From an uncultured Collinsella sp. (GTDB lineage: Bacteria > Actinomycetota > Coriobacteriia > Coriobacteriales > Coriobacteriaceae): a stretch of 9,942 nucleotides of DNA. This document shows positions 1-5,559 of the stretch, piece by piece (position 1 is the stretch's first letter; the number at the start of each line of letters is the position of its first letter). The notes beneath the pieces are model-generated. The model had not been told where the DNA came from, did not search any database, and worked only from the letters and a program-made list of their open reading frames with translations. A program made the position numbers and the translations under genes. The stretch is from assembly GCA_934655835.1 (NCBI GenBank), contig CAKUHM010000039.1, positions 1 to 9,942 of the forward strand. Direction: 5' to 3'.

Positions 1-291
1 CTCATCGCGTTCTACACGCAGGAGCTCGTTGCCCGCGAGGGCGACGGCCTGCACCTGCGTCGCGCCGACGGCACCGAGTACACCGCTCAGGACGACGCTT
101 TCGTGCTCGACTTCTACGCCGCCCACGCCGGCGCCGACGATGCCGAGTTGGTGCACGACGTGCTCACCAACGAGCAGATGTGGGGCGAGGACCTGACTCA
201 GATCGCCGGTCTTGAGGAGTTTGTCGTCGACGCGCTCGCCGTCGTGCGTGCCGAGGGCGTCAAGCAGGCATTCGCCAACGCCCAGGCCTAA
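1..291 (+). CDS. uxaB: Tagaturonate reductase (altronate oxidoreductase), C-terminal end only
   Basis: Partial gene: the reading frame is open from base 1 and stops with TAA at 289-291, giving the last 96 residues. Tagaturonate reductase is a cytoplasmic NAD-dependent enzyme of the mannitol dehydrogenase superfamily. It reduces D-tagaturonate to D-altronate, the second step of the galacturonate isomerase pathway. The visible part is the helical C-terminal domain. It contains a QDD-x-x-VLDF stretch and a WGEDLTQIAGL segment, which resembles the WG-x-DLT-x-x-PGL segment I recall near the end of UxaB proteins. The NAD-binding N-terminus and catalytic Lys lie outside the window. The related mannonate oxidoreductase (UxuB) or another family member cannot be excluded from this fragment alone, but the next gene is altronate dehydratase, which uses the product of UxaB. 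Confidence 0.8.
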   Translation, partial: LIAFYTQELVAREGDGLHLRRADGTEYTAQDDAFVLDFYAAHAGADDAELVHDVLTNEQMWGEDLTQIAGLEEFVVDALAVVRAEGVKQAFANAQA

Positions 292-301
292 ATCCTTTTG
301 T

Positions 302-339
302 GCGCCCGCCGGCCAACCGGTGGGCGCCGCTCGATTTTT
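302..339 (+). terminator. GC-rich hairpin between uxaB and uxaA (weak terminator or attenuator)
   Basis: An 11-bp stem pairs 302-312 with 317-327 (one G-U pair) around a CCAA loop. The T run (five T at 335-339) begins about seven bases after the stem rather than directly, so termination may be only partial. It lies 10 bases after the uxaB stop codon and about 30 bases before the uxaA start. It could reduce uxaA transcription relative to uxaB, protect the 3' end of uxaB mRNA, or act as a processing site. Confidence 0.55.
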
Positions 340-369
340 GCTCAACCTGTAGGGTTAGGACTCTTTGTA

Positions 370-1854
370 ATGAACACTATCCAGATCAATCCGGCCGATA
401 ACGTGATTGTTGCGCTGTCGCCGCTCGCCAAGGGCACCGCCGTCGCGGTCCCCGGTGTGGGCGAGGTCGTGGCCGTGGAGGATATCCCGCAGGGCCACAA
501 GATGGCCGTGCGCGCGATTGCCGCGGGGGAGGACGTCATCAAGTACGGCCTGCCCATCGGGCACGTGACGGGCGACATCCAACCCGGCCAGTGGCTCCAC
601 ACGCACAATGTGAAGACCAACCTTTCGGGTGAGGTCGAGTACACCTACAACCCCACGCATCCGGTCGTGGATTCCGTTGAGCCCGAGACTTTTATGGGCT
701 TCCGCCGCGCCGACGGCCGTGCCGCCACGCGCAACGAGCTGTGGATCATCCCCACGGTCGGCTGCGTCAACGAGGTTGCACGTGCCATGTGCGAGCAGGC
801 TCAGGATCTGGTCGGGGGCTCGCTCGAGGGTGTCTACTACTTCCCGCACCCCTTCGGCTGCTCGCAGACCGGTGCCGACCACGCCCAGACGCGTCGTCTG
901 CTGGTGGCGCTCTCGCGTCACCCCAATGCCGCCGGCGTGCTGTTCCTGTCGCTCGGTTGCGAAAACTGCACGCATCAGCAGGTGCTCGACGAGCTCGGTG
1001 ACTTCGATCACGAGCGCGTCCGTTTCCTCACCTGCCAGGACGTTGCCGACGAGCAGGTCGAGGGCCACAAGATCCTAACCGAGCTGGCCGACCTCGCCAA
1101 GCAGGCCAAGCGCGAGCCCATTCCAGCTTCCGAGTTGGTCATTGGCCTTAAGTGCGGCGGCTCCGATGGCCTTTCGGGCATTACCGCCAACCCCACGATC
1201 GGTCGCGTGAGCGATATGGTCGTCGCGCGCGGCGGCACGTCGGTACTGACCGAGGTGCCTGAGATGTTTGGCGCCGAGAGCATCCTGCTCGACCGCTGCG
1301 AGAACGAGCAGGTCTTTAACGCCGCCTCCGACATGCTCAACGGCTTTAAGGACTACTTCATCAGCCACGGTGAGGTGGTCTACGAAAACCCGAGCCCCGG
1401 CAACAAGGACGGCGGCATCACCACGCTCGAGGACAAGAGCTGCGGCTGCGTGCAAAAGGGCGGCTCTGCGCCCATCGTCGACGTACTGCCGTACGCCGGC
1501 CAGGCCACCAAGCATGGTCTGAATATGCTGTGCGGCCCGGGCAACGACATGGTGTCGACCACGGCGCTCACCGCCGCCGGTTGCCATGTGATCCTGTTCT
1601 CGACCGGTCGCGGTACGCCGTTTGGCGCACCGGCGCCCACGCTCAAGGTGTTCACCAACCAGCGTCTGTGCGACCATAAGGCCAACTGGATGGACTTTAA
1701 CGCCGGTGTGGTGGCTACGGGCGAGCGCACGCTCGATGAGGCTGCCGGTGACCTGTATCAGCTGGTGCTGGAGACGGCGAGCGGCAAGCTTACGAGTGCC
1801 GAGCGTCGCGGCTGCCACGAGATTAGCATCTGGAAGGACGGCGTCTGCCTGTAG
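370..1854 (+). CDS. uxaA: Altronate dehydratase
   Basis: Cytoplasmic enzyme that removes water from D-altronate to give 2-keto-3-deoxy-D-gluconate, the third step of galacturonate breakdown. The 494 residues match the length of E. coli UxaA (about 495), and the alignment as I recall it is close throughout. An N-terminal SAF-like domain (about residues 1-95, with QGHK at 42-45 and KYGLPIG) is followed by the dehydratase body. That body has RNELWIIPTVGCVN, GCENC (197-200 region), CGGSDGLSGITANP starting at C262, LTEVPEMFGAE, YENPSPGNK, GGITTLEDKS and LFSTGRGTP. The conserved cysteines fit the iron dependence known for the family. ATG at 370 is preferred because AGGA at 357-360 sits nine bases upstream and MNTIQINPADNV aligns with known N-termini. 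An in-frame TTG at 298 would add 24 arginine-rich residues read through the hairpin and is unlikely. A strong terminator follows. Confidence 0.96.
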   Translation: MNTIQINPADNVIVALSPLAKGTAVAVPGVGEVVAVEDIPQGHKMAVRAIAAGEDVIKYGLPIGHVTGDIQPGQWLHTHNVKTNLSGEVEYTYNPTHPVVDSVEPETFMGFRRADGRAATRNELWIIPTVGCVNEVARAMCEQAQDLVGGSLEGVYYFPHPFGCSQTGADHAQTRRLLVALSRHPNAAGVLFLSLGCENCTHQQVLDELGDFDHERVRFLTCQDVADEQVEGHKILTELADLAKQAKREPIPASELVIGLKCGGSDGLSGITANPTIGRVSDMVVARGGTSVLTEVPEMFGAESILLDRCENEQVFNAASDMLNGFKDYFISHGEVVYENPSPGNKDGGITTLEDKSCGCVQKGGSAPIVDVLPYAGQATKHGLNMLCGPGNDMVSTTALTAAGCHVILFSTGRGTPFGAPAPTLKVFTNQRLCDHKANWMDFNAGVVATGERTLDEAAGDLYQLVLETASGKLTSAERRGCHEISIWKDGVCL

Positions 1855-1885
1855 GGGCAAGCGCATCCGAGCATAGTTCCTATAT

Positions 1886-1923
1886 AACGGTCCCGTCGGG
1901 AGTAGTCCCGGCGGGACCGTTTT
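1886..1923 (+). terminator. Rho-independent terminator after uxaA
   Basis: A 15-bp stem (1887-1901 with 1906-1920, one G-T wobble) closes on a GTAG tetraloop and is followed directly by a T run (1920-1923). The A run at its 5' base can extend the pairing by one base. It lies 32 bases after the uxaA stop codon and separates the uxaBA unit from the regulatory region of the uptake genes. Confidence 0.93.
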
Positions 1924-1953
1924 GCTTACGGCGTGCGTAAAAAGGAAATTACA

Positions 1954-1965
1954 ATAAACGTTCAC
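1954..1965. promoter_or_regulatory. Operator O1, LacI-family type (imperfect)
   Basis: The 12-mer ATAAACGTTCAC matches the perfect site O2 at 10 of 12 positions, with the right half intact. The CpG at the centre of an AACGTT core is typical of LacI-family operators. Its centre is 121 bp upstream of the O2 centre, far enough for repression by DNA looping. A TTCACC at 1961-1966 followed 18 bases later by TATGAC at 1985 could be a second, weaker promoter overlapping this site. Confidence 0.65.
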
Positions 1966-2074
1966 CTTTTTTCTATTTGTTCAATATGACACCTTTACCA
2001 GCAAAAAATAGGGCCATGGGCCTCAATTGTGTCCGTTCAGCGGTAAAAACCGACCGTTCGGGGATAATATGCAA

Positions 2075-2086
2075 GTGAACGTTCAC
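2075..2086. promoter_or_regulatory. Operator O2, LacI-family type (perfect palindrome)
   Basis: GTGAACGTTCAC is a perfect 12-bp palindrome. Its right half contains the -35 box (TTCACC, 2082-2087) of the promoter below, so bound protein would block RNA polymerase. It is the best of three related sites. The cognate regulator gene is not in the window. A LacI-family repressor responding to a galacturonate-pathway intermediate is the natural candidate by analogy with other pectin loci. Confidence 0.78.
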
Positions 2087-2110
2087 CTGATGCAAGCAAT
2101 CGCGCATAAT
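2082..2110 (+). promoter_or_regulatory. Sigma-70-type promoter for the transporter gene
   Basis: TTCACC at 2082-2087 (4 of 6 to TTGACA), a 17-base spacer, and CATAAT at 2105-2110 (5 of 6 to TATAAT). The predicted start point is near 2117, giving a leader of about 90 bases before the ATG at 2206. The -35 box lies inside O2 and the start point inside O3, the classical layout of a repressed promoter. A GATAAT at 2063 is another possible -10, but no -35 stands at the right distance. Confidence 0.65.
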
Positions 2111-2114
2111 CTAG

Positions 2115-2126
2115 CTAAACGTTCAC
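2115..2126. promoter_or_regulatory. Operator O3, LacI-family type, over the start point
   Basis: CTAAACGTTCAC matches O2 at 10 of 12 positions. Its centre lies exactly 40 bp from the O2 centre, close to four helical turns, so two dimers would sit on the same face of the DNA. Its right half is also the left arm of a second inverted repeat, CGTTCA-CCC-TGAACG at 2120-2134. Confidence 0.7.
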
Positions 2127-2166
2127 CCTGAACGACATGCAGACAAACGTCGGTATGGACTCCAAC

Positions 2167-2181
2167 GTCTTGTTCCAAGAC
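2167..2181 (+). promoter_or_regulatory. Small hairpin in the transporter mRNA leader
   Basis: GTCTTG and CAAGAC pair perfectly around a three-base loop, ending about 14 bases before the ribosome binding site. It could stabilise the 5' end of the mRNA. It is short, and chance is a reasonable alternative. Confidence 0.3.
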
Positions 2182-2205
2182 AATCGAGAAAAGAGAGGGA
2201 GCTCG

Positions 2206-3765
2206 ATGACTAACAAGATCGGTAAAAAGCGCAAGATCACATTCTGGACGCGCCTGGGCTTTGGTATGGGCGGCATGCTCAATTCCGGCGCCCTGAGCTT
2301 TACGCACAGCTACATGGTGCTGTTCCTGTCCACGGAGTGCGGTCTGTCCGCAGGCGAGGCGGCTCTGATCAGCTCGTTCGCCATTTACCTCAACGCCATC
2401 CTTTGCCCGCTGATGGGTTTCGTGGCCGATAACTTCTACGCCACCAAGGTCGGCCGCATCTTCGGTCGTCGCCGTTTCTGGATTCTGCTGGCTATCCCGA
2501 TGATGATCGCCGAGCCGCTCATCTTCGTCGCCACGCCGTTTGGCTTCCCGTACTACTTCGCGCTGTACCTGATCTACAACGTCGCGTACACGTTCTGCAC
2601 CGCCAACCTGTCGCCGCTGACCATCGAGATGACCGACGACTTCAAGGAGCGTACGTACCTCACCGGCTACAAGCACCTCTTTGGTAACGCCGCCGGCTTC
2701 CTGATGGCCGCACTCGTCGGCTTCGGCTTTGGTACCTTCGGCGAGACCAACCCGTTCAGCTATTTCATCATCGCCTCGATCAACGCTTCGGTCATGGCAA
2801 TCTCGCTGCTCTGCGTCTACCTGTCCACCTGGGAGCACACCCCCGAGGAGGTCGCTCAGGAGAAGATCGAGAGCGTCGGCGAGGGCATCAAGAAGTTCTT
2901 CATCGACGTCGTTTCCACCTTCCGCAACAAGTCCTTCCGTAAGGTTCTGTACGCACAGGTCTCCACGAAGCTCGCTGCTGCCTGCTGGTCTGCCTGCCTG
3001 TCCTTCTTCATCGTCTACTGCCTGCAGATTCCTAAGTCCTACGAGTCCGTGATGGAGATGCCCGGCAAGGTCGTCGCTATCGTCTGCACCGCTATCTGGG
3101 TTGCCCTCATGGCCAAGAAGGGCTTCCACAAGTCTTGGTACCTGGCCAACGTCGGTTGCGCTGCGTGCATCATCGCGTACAACTACTTCGCCTTTGGTCA
3201 GATCAACGGCACCTCCACGGTCGCCATCGCCATGATCGCCTACCCCATCATCTTCGCCATCTGGAAGTTCTTCTACGTTGGCTTCCAGTATCTGCCCGAC
3301 GTCCTGCTCAACTACATCCCCGATGTCGATGAGCTCATCACCCTGCGTCGTCGCGAGGGCATCTACAGCTCCGCTCAGCAGCTCTGCCAGCAGATCGCCC
3401 AGGCTGTCGCCGTCAACGCATGGGCTATCGTCCTCGCTGCCTCCGGCTTCATTCAGACCGCCGGCAACAGCGACGCCGTGACCCAGCCCGCCACCGTGCC
3501 TCTGTACATCTGCGGCTACATGCTCATCGGCTGCGCCGGCTTCTTCCTGCTCGCGGCTGTCCTTGCCCGCGGCATCAAAATCGACAAGGAGCAGTGCGAC
3601 ATCCTCTGCGACGAGATCAAGCGCGTCAAGGAGGGCGGCAAGATGGCCGACGTCCAGCCCGAGGTCAAGGCGCTCTGCGAGGAGCTCTCTGGCTTCAAGT
3701 ATGAGGACTGCTTCGCTCACAACAACGTTGGCTTCCAGGACGGCAGCGTGACGCCCGCCGAGTAG
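2206..3765 (+). CDS. GPH-family (MFS, MelB-like) sugar transporter, probably for galacturonides
   Basis: Integral membrane protein of 519 residues in the glycoside-pentoside-hexuronide:cation symporter family. Family signs: GLSAGEAALISSFAIYLNAI followed by CPLMG-x-x-AD (helix II), the basic loop GRIFGRRRFWIL (84-94), and PDVDELITLRRREGI (372-386), equivalent to the conserved loop between helices X and XI. Hydrophobic runs are seen near 17-41, 53-75, 92-113, 115-135, 160-178, 185-206, 255-274, 288-303, 310-331, 338-362, 400-416 and 431-455, consistent with 12 helices. A hydrophilic tail of about 65 residues (455-519, four Cys) is cytoplasmic. The two helix-II aspartates that bind cation in MelB appear here as N63 and C67. 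ATG 2206 is chosen because GAGGGAG precedes it; an in-frame ATG at 2137 lacks a ribosome binding site. First gene after the three-operator promoter. The substrate is inferred from the neighbours only. Confidence 0.9.
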   Translation: MTNKIGKKRKITFWTRLGFGMGGMLNSGALSFTHSYMVLFLSTECGLSAGEAALISSFAIYLNAILCPLMGFVADNFYATKVGRIFGRRRFWILLAIPMMIAEPLIFVATPFGFPYYFALYLIYNVAYTFCTANLSPLTIEMTDDFKERTYLTGYKHLFGNAAGFLMAALVGFGFGTFGETNPFSYFIIASINASVMAISLLCVYLSTWEHTPEEVAQEKIESVGEGIKKFFIDVVSTFRNKSFRKVLYAQVSTKLAAACWSACLSFFIVYCLQIPKSYESVMEMPGKVVAIVCTAIWVALMAKKGFHKSWYLANVGCAACIIAYNYFAFGQINGTSTVAIAMIAYPIIFAIWKFFYVGFQYLPDVLLNYIPDVDELITLRRREGIYSSAQQLCQQIAQAVAVNAWAIVLAASGFIQTAGNSDAVTQPATVPLYICGYMLIGCAGFFLLAAVLARGIKIDKEQCDILCDEIKRVKEGGKMADVQPEVKALCEELSGFKYEDCFAHNNVGFQDGSVTPAE

Positions 3766-3788
3766 GGCTAGCCTATCGTTCAAACCAC

Positions 3789-3833
3789 AGGGCCGTGCCA
3801 CCGGATATCCGCCGGCAGGTACGGCCCTTTTTT
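3789..3833 (+). terminator. Rho-independent terminator after the transporter gene
   Basis: AGGGCCGT (3789-3796) pairs with ACGGCCCT (3821-3828). Three further inner pairs (3797-3799 with 3818-3820, one G-U) and a nested CCGG/CCGG stem (3801-3804 with 3812-3815) extend the structure. Six T follow (3828-3833). It lies 23 bases after the stop codon and should make the transporter mRNA largely monocistronic or reduce read-through into the GH28 gene. Confidence 0.9.
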
Positions 3834-3848
3834 GCAACAGCGTACAAT
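3832..3848 (+). promoter_or_regulatory. Possible weak promoter for the GH28 gene
   Basis: TACAAT at 3843-3848 is a good -10 match (5 of 6), but no convincing -35 stands 16-18 bases upstream because that interval is the terminator arm. TTGCAA at 3832 would instead pair with the poor -10 TTAGAG at 3855. Included because the strong terminator just upstream makes an internal promoter plausible. No operator copy is seen in this gap. Confidence 0.25.
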
Positions 3849-3882
3849 TAACTCTTAGAGAATCTTTTTGAGGGAGAAATCC

Positions 3883-5478
3883 ATGGAGACGAACGTTATC
3901 TGGCGCAACGCCCGCGCGGCCGTGATCGAGCTCGACGACGGCGGCTACTTTACCTGCGCTGATACGTGGGAGATCTTTGTCAACGACGAGCCCGCCGGCA
4001 CCACGAACACGGTCGAGACCTATGTCGACGGCCTGGTTCCCGGCAAGCGCAACTTGGTCCGCTTTGTTTGCGGCGAGCGCGAGCTGAGCGTGGGCGTCAC
4101 CACGCCGGCAGAGCCTTTTACCATTAACGTTCGCGACTGCGGCGCCAAGGGCGATGCCGAGCACGACGACACCACCAACATCCAGGCCGCCATCATGGCC
4201 TGCCCCAAGGGTGGTCGCGTGCTGATTCCCGCCGGTAACTACCGCATCAAGTCGCTCTTCCTCAAGAGCCATATCAACATCGAGCTTGCCGAGGGCGCCG
4301 TGCTGCTGGCCCGCCACGACCGCGCGGCGCTTGCCTACATCCCCGGTACGGTCAAGGGCGACGAGGGCGCCGGTTACGCCGGTACCGACATGACCCCGCT
4401 GGGCCGTTGGGAGGGCGAGAGCTTTGCAACCTATTGCTCCACCTTTACCGGCCTGAGCGTGCACGACGTGTGCATCTATGGCCGCGGTGCAATTGACGGC
4501 CAGACCGATTTTGCCGAGGACAACTGGTGGAACAAGGACTTTAAGAACATCTTCCGTCCCGAGGAGGGCCGCGAGGTCGCCCGTCCGCGCATGATCTTCC
4601 TGTCCGAGTGCGAGAACGTGAGCCTGGTGGGCTTTACCGTCCGTAACAGCCCAGCGTGGAACATCCACCCCATTCTGTGCGAGCACGTCGATGCGCTCTG
4701 CCTGTCCATCGAGGGCCCCAAGAACTCCCACAATACTGACGGCTTCGATCCCGAGAGCTGCGGCTTTGTGCGCGTCATGGGCTGCCAGTTCTCGGTGGGT
4801 GACGACTGCATCGCCGTCAAGAGCGGCAAGCTGGGTATCGAGCCCGAGCTCCGTCCCGCCACGCACGACATGCTCGTCTCGCACTGCTATATGCACGACG
4901 GCCACGGTGCCGTGGTGCTGGGTTCCGAGGCGGCCGGCGGCATCAAGGACTTTACGGTGAGCAAGTGCCTGTTTGAGCGCACCGATCGCGGCCTGCGTGT
5001 TAAGACCCGTCGCGGTCGCGGCAAGGACGCCGTCAACGAGGGCATCACCTTTGAGCACATCCGCATGGACGAGGTGCTCACGCCCTTTGTGGTCAACTCC
5101 TTCTACTTCTGCGACAAGGACGGCAAGACCGACTACGTCCAGAGCCGCGAGGCGCTGCCCGTCGATGACCGTACGCCCGGCTTTGGCGCCACGACGTTCC
5201 GCGACATCGAGGCTACCAACTGCCACGCAGCCGCTGCCTACATCACGGGCCTTCCCGAAAGCAAGGTGACGCGCCTGACGTTCGAGGATGTCCACGTGAC
5301 CTTCTCGCCTAACGCCGAGCCTTTTGTGCCGGCTATGGCCTGCGGTGTCGATCCCATGGTTCGCCAGGGCATCATCGCGCAGAACGTCGCCGTGCTCGAC
5401 TTGCAAAACGTTTGCATCGAGGGCCATGACGGCGAGGAGCTGCAGCTGCAGAACGTCGACAAGGTTATCCGCGCTTAA
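3883..5478 (+). CDS. Glycoside hydrolase family 28, polygalacturonase (likely exo-acting, intracellular)
   Basis: Hydrolyses alpha-1,4-galacturonosyl bonds of homogalacturonan or its oligomers. Of 531 residues, about 1-85 form a beta-rich domain resembling the fibronectin-like N-domain of bacterial exo-polygalacturonases. The right-handed beta-helix follows from FTINVRDCGAKGD. All GH28 catalytic motifs are present: NTDG (N284-G287), GDDC with D307 and D308, GHG with H341, and RVK (R372, K374). These correspond to D180, D201/D202, H223, R256 and K258 of the fungal endo-enzyme. The N-terminal domain and extra loops favour exo action on oligomers, but that is inference; a rhamnogalacturonan- or xylogalacturonan-active GH28 is possible. 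No signal peptide is present, so it should act in the cytoplasm. ATG 3883 is preferred over the in-frame TTG 3868, because GAGGGAGA (3870-3877) would be its ribosome binding site. Terminators lie on both sides. Confidence 0.93.
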   Translation: METNVIWRNARAAVIELDDGGYFTCADTWEIFVNDEPAGTTNTVETYVDGLVPGKRNLVRFVCGERELSVGVTTPAEPFTINVRDCGAKGDAEHDDTTNIQAAIMACPKGGRVLIPAGNYRIKSLFLKSHINIELAEGAVLLARHDRAALAYIPGTVKGDEGAGYAGTDMTPLGRWEGESFATYCSTFTGLSVHDVCIYGRGAIDGQTDFAEDNWWNKDFKNIFRPEEGREVARPRMIFLSECENVSLVGFTVRNSPAWNIHPILCEHVDALCLSIEGPKNSHNTDGFDPESCGFVRVMGCQFSVGDDCIAVKSGKLGIEPELRPATHDMLVSHCYMHDGHGAVVLGSEAAGGIKDFTVSKCLFERTDRGLRVKTRRGRGKDAVNEGITFEHIRMDEVLTPFVVNSFYFCDKDGKTDYVQSREALPVDDRTPGFGATTFRDIEATNCHAAAAYITGLPESKVTRLTFEDVHVTFSPNAEPFVPAMACGVDPMVRQGIIAQNVAVLDLQNVCIEGHDGEELQLQNVDKVIRA

Positions 5479-5499
5479 AACAAGTTCGTAAGAAGTTGC

Positions 5500-5529
5500 G
5501 CCGGCGTCTATGTTGACGCCGGCATTTTT
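5500..5529 (+). terminator. Rho-independent terminator after the GH28 gene
   Basis: A perfect 9-bp stem, GCCGGCGTC (5500-5508) with GACGCCGGC (5515-5523), loop TATGTT, then A and five T (5525-5529). It ends only about 30 bases before the start of the GH43 gene, leaving no room for a complete separate promoter downstream. GH43 expression must rely on read-through, RNA processing or a promoter hidden in the GH28 gene. Confidence 0.88.
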
Positions 5530-5559
5530 GTATCGCTATCACCGATGAAAGAAGTCCCC

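Larger units (their letters stand above)
1924..2205 (+). promoter_or_regulatory. Regulatory region upstream of the transporter gene
   Basis: From the uxaA stop codon to the transporter start there are about 350 bases without a gene. After the terminator the DNA becomes A+T rich. It holds three copies of the operator core AACGTTCAC, one convincing -35/-10 pair, a CGGT-AAAA-ACCG inverted repeat at 2041-2052, a repeated CCGTTC hexamer (2033 and 2054, 21 bases apart), and an untranslated leader of roughly 90 bases. The leader contains a perfect 6-bp hairpin at 2167-2181. No small reading frame with a ribosome binding site was seen here. Confidence 0.8.

Noticed and set aside
298..369. TTG-initiated 24-residue extension of altronate dehydratase
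   Set aside because: It is read through the intergenic hairpin, is Arg-rich unlike UxaA N-termini, and has no ribosome binding site; ATG 370 has one.
1075..1965. Minus-strand open frame opposite uxaA
   Set aside because: Shadow of uxaA codon bias; it begins in the regulatory region, crosses the uxaA terminator and shows no recognisable family motif.
2137..2205. 23-residue N-terminal extension of the transporter
   Set aside because: No ribosome binding site before ATG 2137, and a good one before ATG 2206 where the typical basic N-terminus of the family begins.
4123..4134. AACGTTC-containing near-match to the operator inside the GH28 gene (another partial match at 3888-3899)
   Set aside because: Only 8-9 of 12 positions fit and both lie in coding sequence with ordinary codons; chance matches to a short core are expected.
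2083..5427. A 1114-codon open frame on the minus strand across the transporter and GH28 genes
   Set aside because: It is antisense to two clearly recognised genes with intact motifs, spans a terminator and the promoter leader, and its translation is a low-complexity mix rich in D, V, A, L and G. Strong third-position bias in the real genes removes stop codons from this frame.
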